The translations under genes were made by a program, and so were the position numbers. Below are positions 9,510-17,791 of a DNA stretch of 64,000 bases, piece by piece. The notes below the pieces were generated by a model. The model did no database searches. It was not told the origin of the DNA and saw only the letters and a list, made by a program, of their open reading frames with translations. Numbering within the stretch: the first letter of the stretch is position 1; each line of letters opens with the position of its first letter. Source of the stretch: Streptomyces phaeolivaceus (lineage in GTDB: Bacteria; Actinomycetota; Actinomycetes; Streptomycetales; Streptomycetaceae); contig NZ_CP045096.1 of NCBI RefSeq assembly GCF_009184865.1, positions 6,200,001 through 6,264,000 on the forward strand, given 5' to 3'.

Positions 9510-10970
9510 GTGACCGACGACATGAGCGGGCATGACGGTGGGCAGCTCGGTGCGGACGGGGGTGGGCGTGTCGGTAGCCGGGCGCGCGGTCGGGGCCGGG
9601 CGGTGCTGCCCGAGATTCGGTTGCGGGTCGATCTCGGGGGTGATCTGCGGCCGCATCGCAGTGCGAAGATCGAGGCGCATCTGCGGGTGGACGTCACCGC
9701 CGGGGGCGCGCCCGCCGAGCTGCCCGCGATCGAACTCGCGGTGATCATCGCGGTCGATGTGGCGGAGCCCCTGCGGGCGGCCGTCCGGCACGCGCTGCCG
9801 GCCGCGTTGCGGGCGCTGCCCGACGGCATCTCCTTCACCGTGCTCGGCGCCGGGCCCGAGCCCGTCCGCTGCCATCCGGGGGACGACGCCGAGTGGGCCG
9901 TCGCCGACGGGCGCGAGAAGCGGCGGGCCGCCTTCGCCGCCGGGGCGCTCCCGCTGCACCGGGACGGTCCGCGCCCCGCCGGATACGCCGTCTGGGCCGC
10001 CGGAGCGCGCGCCCTGCTCGCCGCGCGCCCGTTGTCCGTACGGCATCTGCTGCTGATCACCGACGGCAGCAGCGCGCCCGGCGAGACCCGGCTCGACGAG
10101 GAACTCGACCTCTGCGCCGGGCACTTCACCTGCGATGTGCTCGCCGTGGGCGCGGACTGGACCCCGGAGCCGCTGCTGACGCTCGCGGAACGGCTGCACG
10201 GCACCGCCGAGTTCGTGGACGACGGCCTCGGCGCCGCGATCACCGCCGCGATCCGGCGGCTGCGCCGCGTGCACGCCCCGCAGCTGCCGATCGAGGTGAC
10301 CGTCCGGCCCTCGGTGCGGCAGGTCGCGCTGAACGAGAAGGCGCCCCGGCCGCACCGGCTCGGCGGGCTGCCCCAGCCGGGCCGGCCGCACCGCTGGAGC
10401 TTTCCGACGTACCAGTGGGAGGAGGGCGGGCGCGACTATCTGCTCACGCTCGTCGCCGACGCCGACCACGATCCGCTGGAGACGTATCTGCAGTTCGCCA
10501 TGGTCTCCGTCGGCGATGTCCACGCGGCCGTCACCGCCCGCTGGCACCGCCCCGAGCTGCCGCCGCCCGACCTGCCGGCGGGCGCCGCCAGCGTGCGCGA
10601 CCAGAAGTCCACCACCGTGATGCGGGAGGCCCTGCGCCGGGGGCTCGTGGCGCTCGGGGAGGAGCGACGGGACGCCGCCCAGGGGCACTTGGGGCGCGCC
10701 GCGCGCCTGGCGGACCGGTTCGGCACGGACTGGGTGCTGGACGAGATCCGCGCGGTCGCCGACATCGAGGACGCGCCCGCGGGGCGGGTCCGGCTGCGGT
10801 CCGCCGTCGCCGCCGACACGCTCGGGCCGATGATCCTGCGGGCCGGCTCCCGGCCCGTGCCCCTGACCGACACCGGCGGTCCGCGACCGGGCCCGCGCTG
10901 CGTCCGCTGCGCCACCCCGGCCGGGGGCGAGGCGCGCTACTGCATCGCCTGCGGGGAGAAGCTGCTGTGA
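9510..10970 (+). CDS. vWA domain protein with C-terminal zinc ribbon
   Basis: The 486-residue product starts at a GTG with GGAGGAA just upstream. A von Willebrand A fold lies at about residues 70-260. The MIDAS DxSxS position reads IIAVDVAEPLR, so it is degenerate, while LLLITDGSS is kept. A beta-rich domain and helical segment follow. The end is a zinc ribbon, CVRCATPAGGEARYCIACG. The N-terminus is Gly/Arg-rich. It is a probable scaffold between the soluble kinase and the membrane parts, since zinc ribbons also occur on the kinase. It overlaps the next gene by GTGA. Confidence 0.82.
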   Translation: MTDDMSGHDGGQLGADGGGRVGSRARGRGRAVLPEIRLRVDLGGDLRPHRSAKIEAHLRVDVTAGGAPAELPAIELAVIIAVDVAEPLRAAVRHALPAALRALPDGISFTVLGAGPEPVRCHPGDDAEWAVADGREKRRAAFAAGALPLHRDGPRPAGYAVWAAGARALLAARPLSVRHLLLITDGSSAPGETRLDEELDLCAGHFTCDVLAVGADWTPEPLLTLAERLHGTAEFVDDGLGAAITAAIRRLRRVHAPQLPIEVTVRPSVRQVALNEKAPRPHRLGGLPQPGRPHRWSFPTYQWEEGGRDYLLTLVADADHDPLETYLQFAMVSVGDVHAAVTARWHRPELPPPDLPAGAASVRDQKSTTVMREALRRGLVALGEERRDAAQGHLGRAARLADRFGTDWVLDEIRAVADIEDAPAGRVRLRSAVAADTLGPMILRAGSRPVPLTDTGGPRPGPRCVRCATPAGGEARYCIACGEKLL

Positions 10971-12079
10971 CGGCCCCACGTCCGGCCCCACGTCCGGCCC
11001 CACGCGAGGCCCCACGTGCGACGTCACGCCGCCGACTCCCGCGCTCCCCCGGGCGTGGGCGTGGGCTCGGGCTCGCGCGCTCCCTCGGTCTCGGCGCGTT
11101 CTGGCGGGCGCGGCTGAGCGGGTGGCGGACCCGGCGGCTGCTGGAGGCGCATCTGCTGATCCTGACGGTGTGCGCGCTCGTGGCGGCCGGCGCCCTGTTC
11201 GTGTCGTGCCGGCAGATCCAGGGCGGCGCCGGGGCGCTCGCCGACGAGGAGGCCCCGGCCGTGCAGGGGCTCGCCGCCACCCGGCTCGCGGTGCTGCGCG
11301 CCGACCACGAGGCCCGTGTCCTCGGCAAGTTGGAGCTGGTCGACGTGGCGGGCTCCGGCGAGACCTACCGGGCCCAGCTCTCCGCGGCCGACCAGGGGCT
11401 GTCCAGGATCGCGGACCGTACGGACCAGGACCTCGGCACCGTCAACGGGCTGCTCGCCACCTACAGCAACTCCCTCAACCTCGGCACGGCGATGTACCGG
11501 GACCAGCCCCTCATGCGGAAGCAGAAGCTCGCCGAGGCGCGCTCGCTGCTCGTCCGGCCGGGTGTGGGACTGGTGCCCCGGCTGCACGACATGCAGCGGG
11601 TCCAGCTGAGGCACGCCGAGGCCACCGCCACCGAGGGGTGGTTGCAGCGGAGCGGCTGGTGGCTCGCGGAACTCGCCCTGGCCGCGCTGGCGTTGACCCT
11701 GCTCTCCGCGCTGTTCGTGCTGCGCGACCGCTGTGGCCGCGACTGGAACCCGTATCTGCTCGCGGCCTTCGCCCTGACCGTGCTGCTCGCCGTCGTCCCG
11801 CTGCTGACGATGGCGTCGGCGCAGGACGACCTGGACAGGGTGGTCGCGGATCTGGGGGAGATCACCGAGGCGTCCCGGCAGCGCTGCTGCGACGAGGGGC
11901 TGGCCGCCGCGCAGCAGAGCGTCACGGAGCGGTCCGAGGACGTGCGGCGCGTCCTGGCCGACGACACCTGGACCGACCGGGTCTACCAGGGCACCCTGAC
12001 CGGCGGCCTGCTGATCGTCGTCCTGCCCGCGCTGGGGCTCGGCCTCCGGCTCGACAGCGACTACTGGAGGCGGCGATGA
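10967..12079 (+). CDS. Four-TM membrane protein, GlnX-like sensor partner
   Basis: This 370-residue protein begins with a GTG overlapping the vWA stop. Its N-terminus is rich in Arg/Pro repeats (TAPRPAPRPAPREAPR). Transmembrane segments are visible at LLILTVCALVAAGALFV, LAELALAALALTLLSALFV, LLAAFALTVLLAVVPLL and GTLTGGLLIVVLPALGLGL. A large loop of about 140 residues lies between TM1 and TM2 and a shorter Cys-containing loop (EASRQRCCDEG) between TM3 and TM4. A membrane protein between a PknG-like kinase and a solute-binding protein matches GlnX of mycobacteria in position and general form. I infer it relays ligand binding inward; sequence homology to GlnX was not tested. Confidence 0.72.
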   Translation: MTAPRPAPRPAPREAPRATSRRRLPRSPGRGRGLGLARSLGLGAFWRARLSGWRTRRLLEAHLLILTVCALVAAGALFVSCRQIQGGAGALADEEAPAVQGLAATRLAVLRADHEARVLGKLELVDVAGSGETYRAQLSAADQGLSRIADRTDQDLGTVNGLLATYSNSLNLGTAMYRDQPLMRKQKLAEARSLLVRPGVGLVPRLHDMQRVQLRHAEATATEGWLQRSGWWLAELALAALALTLLSALFVLRDRCGRDWNPYLLAAFALTVLLAVVPLLTMASAQDDLDRVVADLGEITEASRQRCCDEGLAAAQQSVTERSEDVRRVLADDTWTDRVYQGTLTGGLLIVVLPALGLGLRLDSDYWRRR

Positions 12080-13374
12080 CCCGGCGGTTCAAGGTGCTGG
12101 TGCTGCTGGTGGCGTTGGTGCTGGTCTCGGCCGGCAGCATGGTGGCGGTCTGGTCGGAGCGGGACGACGCGCCGGTGACCATTCTCGGGCCGTGGACCGA
12201 CGAGCAGGGCGAGCAGTTCGAGGAGGTGCTGCGGGGCTTCGGCATCCCCTTCGAGTACCAGGGCACCGCGGCCCAGCGCGAGGTGCTGCTGTCCAAGGTG
12301 CAGTCGGGGGAACCCCCGGACATCGCGATCATGCCGGGCGTCGGCGAACTCGCCGAGTACGCCGGCCAGAACCGCCTCAAGCCGCTCAACGACCTCTACG
12401 CGCGGGAGGAGTACGGCGCCCCCTGGAACCCGGTGAGCGAGTCCTCCGAGGACGCGGACGGGAACGCCGACGGGAACGCCGACGGGAATGCCGACGAGGA
12501 CGCGTACTGGGTCCCGGTCAAGGCGGACCTGAAAAGCATCGTCTGGTATCGCGAGGGCGAGCGCCCGGCGAACTCGCCTGCCCCGTTGGAGAGTTGGTGC
12601 ATCGGGATGGGGGACGACGGCGCCTCCGGCTGGCCCGGCAGCGACTGGATCGAGGACCTCGTCCTGCAGCGGGAGGGCCCGGACGTCTACGAGGGGTGGG
12701 CACGCGGCGACGCCGAGGTGCCCTGGACCGGCGACTCCGTGCGCGGCGCCTGGGAGGCGTGGGCCGGGCTGCTCAGGCAGGACCGGAAGTCGGCCCGGCG
12801 CGCCCTGCTCACCGACCACCGCGGCGAACCCGACGGACACGGCCTCCTCTTCGACGCGCCGGACGGCTGCGCCCTGGAACACCAGGGTTCCTTCGCCCGC
12901 TCCTTCTACGGCACACAACGGCGGCAGGCGGGCCTGATGGACTCCGCCCCGCTGCTGCCGGGCGGCGGCTACCGGGTCCGGGCCCACGAGGTGACCGGCG
13001 ACTTCGCCGCGCTGTTCGGCGACCGCCCCCGGGCCCGCGACCTCATCGAACGGCTGGCCTCCAGGGCGGGCCAGCAGAAGTGGGCCGACGCGGCGGACGT
13101 CTTCTCGGCGAACCGCCGGGTACGACCGGGGGACAGCCCCCTCGAACAGGAGATCGCCCGACGACTCACCGGCACGGGGCGCCGCTGCCTCGACGCCTCC
13201 GACGTCATGCCCCCCGCCGTCCGCGACGCCTTCTACGAGGCCGTCCTCCTCACCATCGCCCGCGCGGCGGCCGGGGAGGACCTCGACGTGGCGGCACTGC
13301 TGACGGACGTACAGAACGTGGCCGCGGCACAGCCGGACCGGGGGCCGGCCTTGCGGACGGTGTGCAGCGCGTAG
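12076..13374 (+). CDS. Extracytoplasmic solute-binding protein, GlnH-like role
   Basis: The 432-residue protein has an N-terminal hydrophobic segment (VLVLLVALVLVSAGSMVAVW) without a lipobox cysteine, so it is secreted or membrane-anchored rather than lipidated. The rest resembles a class II/extracellular solute-binding fold (VTILGPWTDEQGEQFEEVL, then DIAIMPGVGELAEYA). An acidic tandem repeat (DGNADGNADGNADED, about residues 134-148) sits in a loop and looks like a metal-binding stretch. It overlaps the four-TM gene by ATGA and ends the operon. No ABC permease or ATPase is nearby, so sensing rather than import is likely. The ligand is unknown. Confidence 0.8.
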   Translation: MTRRFKVLVLLVALVLVSAGSMVAVWSERDDAPVTILGPWTDEQGEQFEEVLRGFGIPFEYQGTAAQREVLLSKVQSGEPPDIAIMPGVGELAEYAGQNRLKPLNDLYAREEYGAPWNPVSESSEDADGNADGNADGNADEDAYWVPVKADLKSIVWYREGERPANSPAPLESWCIGMGDDGASGWPGSDWIEDLVLQREGPDVYEGWARGDAEVPWTGDSVRGAWEAWAGLLRQDRKSARRALLTDHRGEPDGHGLLFDAPDGCALEHQGSFARSFYGTQRRQAGLMDSAPLLPGGGYRVRAHEVTGDFAALFGDRPRARDLIERLASRAGQQKWADAADVFSANRRVRPGDSPLEQEIARRLTGTGRRCLDASDVMPPAVRDAFYEAVLLTIARAAAGEDLDVAALLTDVQNVAAAQPDRGPALRTVCSA

Positions 13375-13380
13375 GCGGGG

Positions 13381-13629
13381 ACTACTTCTCCGGTGCCGGT
13401 GCCGGTGCCGGTGCCGGTGTCGGTGCCGGGGGCCCGGCCGGGGTCCCCGGGATGATCAGGCCCGTCTCGTAGGCGACCACGACGGCCTGGGCAAGGTCGC
13501 GGAGGCGGAGTTTGGCGAGGATGCGGGCGACATGGGTCTTGACCGTGGCCTCGCTGAGGCGGAAGTGGGCGGCCAGTTCGGTGTTGCTCAGGCCGGGGTC
13601 ACGGGTGCGACGACCGTCGTGGGCTCGGC
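13381..13629 (-). pseudogene. Remnant of a NarL/LuxR-type response regulator (C-terminal HTH only)
   Basis: The minus strand encodes a reading frame with LSNTELAAHFRLSEATVKTH followed by VARILAKLRLRDLAQAV and VVAYETGLI. This is the last three-quarters of a LuxR-type HTH, followed by a Pro/Ala tail and a stop at about 13382. The usual LTPRE start of the HTH and the whole receiver domain are missing; upstream the frame runs into unrelated sequence. It is a truncated gene abutting an FtsX permease remnant on the other strand, which suggests a deletion that removed most of a two-component/ABC locus. Confidence 0.72.
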
Positions 13630-13782
13630 ATGACCCTCCCGACCACCGACCTCGCCGTGTACGACGTCCCCGTACTCACCGCCCTCACCCTCGGCGGCCT
13701 CCTCATCGCGACCACGGGCGCCCTCCTCCCCGCCCTCTGGGCGGCCCGCACGACCACGACGACGGCCCTGAGGACGGAGTAG
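13630..13782 (+). pseudogene. Remnant of an FtsX-like ABC permease (C-terminal end)
   Basis: A 50-codon frame begins with an ATG and holds one hydrophobic segment (LTALTLGGLLIATTGALLPA) followed by LWAARTTTTTALRTE and a stop. That is how FtsX-family permeases end: last TM helix, then PAxxAARxxxxxALRxE. No ribosome-binding site precedes it and the other TM helices are absent. It abuts the LuxR remnant, so the junction near 13625 is probably a deletion endpoint. Confidence 0.7.
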
Positions 13783-13822
13783 CCAAGAAGAATGAGGAAG
13801 AAGAGGAAGCCCCGCCCCCCAA

Positions 13823-13839
13823 CCCCGGGCCGCCCGGGG
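13823..13839 (-). terminator. Short GC hairpin after the LacI-type gene
   Basis: CCCCGGG-CCG-CCCGGGG forms a 7-bp all-GC stem with a 3-nt loop, 2 bp beyond the stop codon of the minus-strand gene. There is no T-run, as is common in Streptomyces. Confidence 0.55.
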
Positions 13840-13840
13840 C

Positions 13841-14857
13841 TCAGCCTCCGGCACGCGGCCGGTCCGGGTGCTGCCGTGCCGTGTCGGGCTCCAGCAGGTC
13901 CGGGAAGTGGTCCAGGTCCGGGAAGTCCCGTTCGGGGAGGGTGCCGGGGGGTGGGTGGTGGGGGCCGGTGCTGGCGTGGAGGGCGATCAGGGGTTTGAGA
14001 AGGATGTGGCGGGGCGGGGCGGCCGGTGCGGTGAGGCGGCGGAGGAGGAGGTCGACGGCGACCCGGCTCATCTCCTTGGCGGGGATCTCGGCGGCGGTGA
14101 GCCGTGGCGTCAGGTGTTCCGCCCAGCGGCCGGCGGCGACACCGACCACCGAGAAGTCGCGCGGGACGTTCAGACCGCGCCGCAGGAGGCCGCGGTAGAG
14201 GCCCTCCAGAGCGGCCTCGTTCATGGTGACCAGGGACGTGGTCGCCGGGTCGTCCCGGAGGATCCCCTCCAGGATCTCCTCGCCCGCGGTCACCTCGTCG
14301 TCGCAGAGGTACGCGTGCGGGGTGAGCGTCTGTTCCGCCATGGCCTTGGTGTAGCCCTCCAGCCCGAGATGGGTGGAGCCGTACCCGCTCCGGAAGAGCT
14401 GCTCGGACCTGTTCACGAAGGCGATCCTGCGATGGCCGAGGTCGGCCAGGTGGTACACACACCCCCGGGCCAGCCCCGCGAAGTCCAGGTCGACCCAGCT
14501 CGTCTCCTCCGCCCTGCTGTTCCGCCCGATCGTCACGAACGGGAACCCGGCCCCGGCGAGGCGCTCCACCCGGTCGTCCTCCAGCCTGACCTCCATCACG
14601 ATCACCCCGTCGACCCGCCGCCCCCCGCTGCCGCCCCCACCCCCACTCCCACCCCCACGTCCACGTCCACGTCCGCCTCCTTCCACCATCCGCCGGAACG
14701 AGCCGTCGCCCGCCCGGTCGGCCGGCGACACCCGCACATCGCAGTCGTACGCCGTCGCCGCCTCCACCACCCCACCGATGAACGCCAGTTGCGTATCGGT
14801 GTAGACGCGGTTCCGGCCCGCCGGGGCGCAGACGAGACCGAGCGTGCGGCCGGTCAT
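13841..14857 (-). CDS. LacI-type ligand-binding protein lacking the DNA-binding domain
   Basis: The 338-residue protein is a LacI/GalR effector domain: TLGLVCAPAGRNRVYTDTQL at the start, then VVEAATAYDCDV, RRVDGVIVMEVRL, DLGHRRIAFVNRSEQ and FSVVGVAAGRWAEHLTPRLT. The usual ~60-residue N-terminal HTH and hinge helix are missing. Upstream sequence belongs to the phosphatase gene, so the HTH is not hidden in another frame. A Gly/Arg low-complexity insert (GGGRGRGRGGGSGGGGG) interrupts the domain at about residue 60. The start overlaps the phosphatase stop (ATGA), so it is co-translated with it. It may act as a ligand-binding partner of the phosphatase or be a decayed regulator. Confidence 0.75.
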   Translation of the reverse strand: MTGRTLGLVCAPAGRNRVYTDTQLAFIGGVVEAATAYDCDVRVSPADRAGDGSFRRMVEGGGRGRGRGGGSGGGGGSGGRRVDGVIVMEVRLEDDRVERLAGAGFPFVTIGRNSRAEETSWVDLDFAGLARGCVYHLADLGHRRIAFVNRSEQLFRSGYGSTHLGLEGYTKAMAEQTLTPHAYLCDDEVTAGEEILEGILRDDPATTSLVTMNEAALEGLYRGLLRRGLNVPRDFSVVGVAAGRWAEHLTPRLTAAEIPAKEMSRVAVDLLLRRLTAPAAPPRHILLKPLIALHASTGPHHPPPGTLPERDFPDLDHFPDLLEPDTARQHPDRPRAGG

Positions 14858-17379
14858 CGGGCGGTCGCCGGAAGCGGCTGTTCGGCCCAGATGGTCTTGC
14901 CGGTGGACGTCTGCCGGGTGCCCCAGCCCTGGGTGAGCCGGGCCACCATGTGCAGCCCCCGGCCGCCCTCGTCGTAGGCACGGGCGCGGCGCAGATGGGG
15001 CGCGGTGGAACTGGCGTCGGACACCTCGCAGATGAGGGTGCGGTCACGGATCAGCCGGAGCCCGATGGGGACGGCGCCGTACCGGATGGCGTTGGTGACC
15101 AGCTCGCTCACCACCAACTCCGTGACGAACGCCGCCTCCTGCAGCCCCCAGAGGGCCAGTTGGCGGGAGGCCTGCGCGCGGGCGTCCGCGACGATCGCCG
15201 GATCGGACGGCAGCGACCACGCGGCGACCTGGTCCGTGTGCAGCGCGCGGGTGCGGGCGAGCAGCAGCGCCACGTCGTCGGCCGCCGGGCTGTCGGGCAG
15301 CAGCGCTTCGAGCACCGTGTCGCAGGCGGCCTCCAGGGAGGGCACGGGGGAGGCGAGGGCCTCGCACAGCCGCCGCTGGCCCAGCCCGATGTCGTGGTCG
15401 CGGGCCCCGACCAGCCCGTCGGTGTAGAACGCGAGCAGGCTGCCCTCGGGCAGTTCCACCTCGGTCGACTCGAACGGCAGACCACCGACCCCCAGCAGCG
15501 GCCCCGGCGACAGCTTCACCACCTCGACCGTGCCGTCCGGGTACAGCACCGCCGGAGGCGGATGGCCCGCGCCGGCCAGGGTGCAGATCCGTGAGACCGG
15601 GTCGTAGACGGCGTACAGACAGGTCGCGCCGATCTCGGCGGCGGACGGCATCTCCAGGTCCTCGGGGACGCTCTCGTCGTCGTAGGTGAGGTGGGTGACC
15701 AGGTCGTCGAGGTGGGTGAGCAGCTCGTCCGGCGGGAGGTCGACATCGGCGAGCGTACGGACCGCCGTACGCAGCCGCCCCATGGTCGCGGAGGCGTGCA
15801 GACCGTGTCCGACGACATCGCCGACGACCAGGGCGACCCGGGTGCCGGAGAGCGGCACCACGTCGAACCAGTCGCCGCCGACCCCCGCCCCCGAACCGGC
15901 CGGCAGATAGCGGTACGCCACCTCGACCGCCGCCTGCTTCGGCAGCTCGCGGGGGAGCAGACTGCGTTGCAGGGTGAGCGCGTTGGTGCGTTCCCGGGTG
16001 TACCGGCGTGCGTTGTCCACGCCCACGGCAGCCCGGCCCGCGAGTTCCTCGGCGAGCACCAGATCGTCCCGCTCGAAGGGCTTCGAGCCGCTGCGCCGGG
16101 CGAAGAACGCCACCCCGAGCGTGATCCCCCGGGCCCGCAGCGGGGTGGCCATGACCGAGTGGAAGCCGAACCGCCGGACATGGTCCCGGCGCGTCCCGTC
16201 CTCGGTGACCCACCGCTGGTAGTCGGGGTCGTCGACGCCGCTGATCAGCGGTTCCCCGGTGATGAGGGCGCGGGCGGGCGGGGAGAACGGCGGATAGGCG
16301 TCGAGCCCGCCGAGCGGTACGGCGGCCTCCGGGACGCTCTCGTACGTCGACTGGTGGGCGGCCCGCCGCAGCGCGACGGCGGTGTCGAGCGGGCCCGGCG
16401 TCGGTTCCCGGCCGCGCAGCACCGAGTCGAGGAGGTCCACACTGACGAAGTCGGCGAGCCGGGGGACCGCCAGATCCGCCAGTTCCTGGGCCGTGCGCAT
16501 CACGTCCAGGGTGCTGCCGACCCGGCTGCCGGCCTCGTTCAGCAGGGCCAGCCGCTGTCTCGCCCAGTGCTCCTCGCTGTTGTCGAAGGTCGCCGTGCCG
16601 ACCCCGCACACCTGGCCGGTGACGGGGTCCCTGACCGGCCACATCTCGGTGATCCAGGCCTGCTGACGCGAGGAGAACGGGCCGGGCGCGGTGTGTTCAT
16701 GACGCATCGGCCGCGCCTCTTCGGCCACCCGCCGCACAAGCTCCGCGAACCCCGCCTCGGCCGCGTCGCCCGGGGGTCCCCCGGACAGCCCGGGGTCCCT
16801 CCGCCACCCCTCCGGCCCCTCGGTGAACATCGCCATGCGCAACGGCGACTGGGTCTGCGACCACGCGAGCGTTCGACGGCGGCGAACCGCCCCGGTGGAC
16901 CCGGTCGCGGCGCTCAGCGAGTCCGGGGCGGTCGCCGTGACGACGTACCCCCGCGCCTTCCCGTCGGCGCCCAGCGAGGGCGACCAGCTCAGGGCGAGCC
17001 GTACGGGGTGGCCGTCCCGGTGGCGGAGCACCGCCGTACCGCCGCCGCCCCGCTCCGCGCGAAGCCCCGGTCCGTCGTACCCGGCCACCAGCTCGGCCGC
17101 GGCCCGCCCCACCACCTCGGCGGCACGGTGGCCCAGCAGCCGCCGGGCGCCCTCGCTCCAGCCCGTGACGAGGCCCTCGGCGTCGACGGTCGCCGTGACG
17201 GGCTCGTCCGTGTCCGCGGAGCGACCGGATGTCCGAGCAGATGTCCGAGCCGATGTCCGGGCCGATGTCCGGGCCGATGTCTGGGCCGATGTCTGGGCGG
17301 ATGCCCGAGCCGATGTCCGCGCGGACGACTGGACGGAAGCCGGACCGGCCCTGTCCGTCCCCGATCCGTCCCCGCTCAC
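14854..17379 (-). CDS. PAS/GAF/SpoIIE-type PP2C phosphatase with HATPase_c domain
   Basis: The 841-residue protein starts at a GTG. Residues ~15-50 are a tandem SART tetrapeptide repeat encoded by a 12-bp minisatellite. PAS-like regions follow (TATVDAEGLVTGWSEGARRL), then a GAF domain at about residues 290-450, then a PPM/SpoIIE phosphatase with VGGDWFDVVPL, VVGDVVGHGLHAS, AGAGHPPPAVL and YTDGLVGARD. The C-terminal HATPase_c, anti-sigma type, has ELVVSELVTNAIRYG and DEGGRGLHMV. Such proteins usually dephosphorylate anti-sigma-factor antagonists and can also phosphorylate them. No anti-anti-sigma gene is adjacent. The HTH-less LacI-like gene is translationally coupled downstream. Confidence 0.9.
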   Translation of the reverse strand: MSGDGSGTDRAGPASVQSSARTSARASAQTSAQTSARTSARTSARTSARTSGRSADTDEPVTATVDAEGLVTGWSEGARRLLGHRAAEVVGRAAAELVAGYDGPGLRAERGGGGTAVLRHRDGHPVRLALSWSPSLGADGKARGYVVTATAPDSLSAATGSTGAVRRRRTLAWSQTQSPLRMAMFTEGPEGWRRDPGLSGGPPGDAAEAGFAELVRRVAEEARPMRHEHTAPGPFSSRQQAWITEMWPVRDPVTGQVCGVGTATFDNSEEHWARQRLALLNEAGSRVGSTLDVMRTAQELADLAVPRLADFVSVDLLDSVLRGREPTPGPLDTAVALRRAAHQSTYESVPEAAVPLGGLDAYPPFSPPARALITGEPLISGVDDPDYQRWVTEDGTRRDHVRRFGFHSVMATPLRARGITLGVAFFARRSGSKPFERDDLVLAEELAGRAAVGVDNARRYTRERTNALTLQRSLLPRELPKQAAVEVAYRYLPAGSGAGVGGDWFDVVPLSGTRVALVVGDVVGHGLHASATMGRLRTAVRTLADVDLPPDELLTHLDDLVTHLTYDDESVPEDLEMPSAAEIGATCLYAVYDPVSRICTLAGAGHPPPAVLYPDGTVEVVKLSPGPLLGVGGLPFESTEVELPEGSLLAFYTDGLVGARDHDIGLGQRRLCEALASPVPSLEAACDTVLEALLPDSPAADDVALLLARTRALHTDQVAAWSLPSDPAIVADARAQASRQLALWGLQEAAFVTELVVSELVTNAIRYGAVPIGLRLIRDRTLICEVSDASSTAPHLRRARAYDEGGRGLHMVARLTQGWGTRQTSTGKTIWAEQPLPATAR
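17228..17330. repeat. 12-bp minisatellite encoding SART repeats
   Basis: About eight imperfect head-to-tail copies of GATGTCCGGGCC lie in the N-terminal coding part of the phosphatase gene. The period is a multiple of three, so copy-number change would keep the frame. Confidence 0.85.
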
Positions 17380-17535
17380 CGCGCGCCGGCCGTGTCACTC
17401 ATAGACCTCAGCCTGCGCGCTGCGTCAAAAACGGACAACTCGGACCGATCCCCGCTCGGTGGGGGCACGCGGACCGAAAGTTGTACGCGCTCTTACCGAG
17501 GCTGTCCCTCCGCTGTCCCTCCCCTGTCCCCGCGT

Positions 17536-17554
17536 TGTTCGACCGGATCGAACA
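17536..17554. promoter_or_regulatory. Inverted repeat, candidate operator
   Basis: TGTTCGACCGGATCGAACA has perfect 7-bp arms around a 5-nt spacer. It sits about 157 bp upstream of the phosphatase start. The form fits a dimeric repressor site; the regulator is unknown. Confidence 0.4.
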
Positions 17555-17583
17555 GTGGGGGTGCGGTACCGCCGAACCCCCAC
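17555..17583. other. GC-rich stem-loop
   Basis: Arms GTGGGGG and CCCCCAC enclose the inner palindrome GCGGTACCGC. It directly follows the inverted repeat at 17536. It could be a transcriptional stop on either strand or a structured leader. Confidence 0.4.
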
Positions 17584-17791
17584 CACCGGTCGGCCCGGCC
17601 GGCCGGGGTCCGCGTCGCGGAGTCCGCGTACCGGGGCCCGGGTCCCGCACGGCGTCCCGCGCACCCACGAGGCGCGCGGGACGCCCACGCTCTCCGCCCG
17701 CCCCGGCGCTCTCCTCACTCTTCGATCGGCAGCGGCGGCAAGGGCGTTGACCCGCCCCGGGCGCACCAGCAGAATGAGCGCGCATCGCGCT

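Noticed and set aside
6353..10243. Very long open frame (about 1296 codons) on the minus strand
   Set aside because: It is antisense to the trypsin, kinase and vWA genes, has no domain and has random Pro/Arg/Ser composition caused by GC-rich codon bias.
13381..13629. Intact small LuxR regulator
   Set aside because: The HTH lacks its first helix and there is no start codon with ribosome-binding site in frame.
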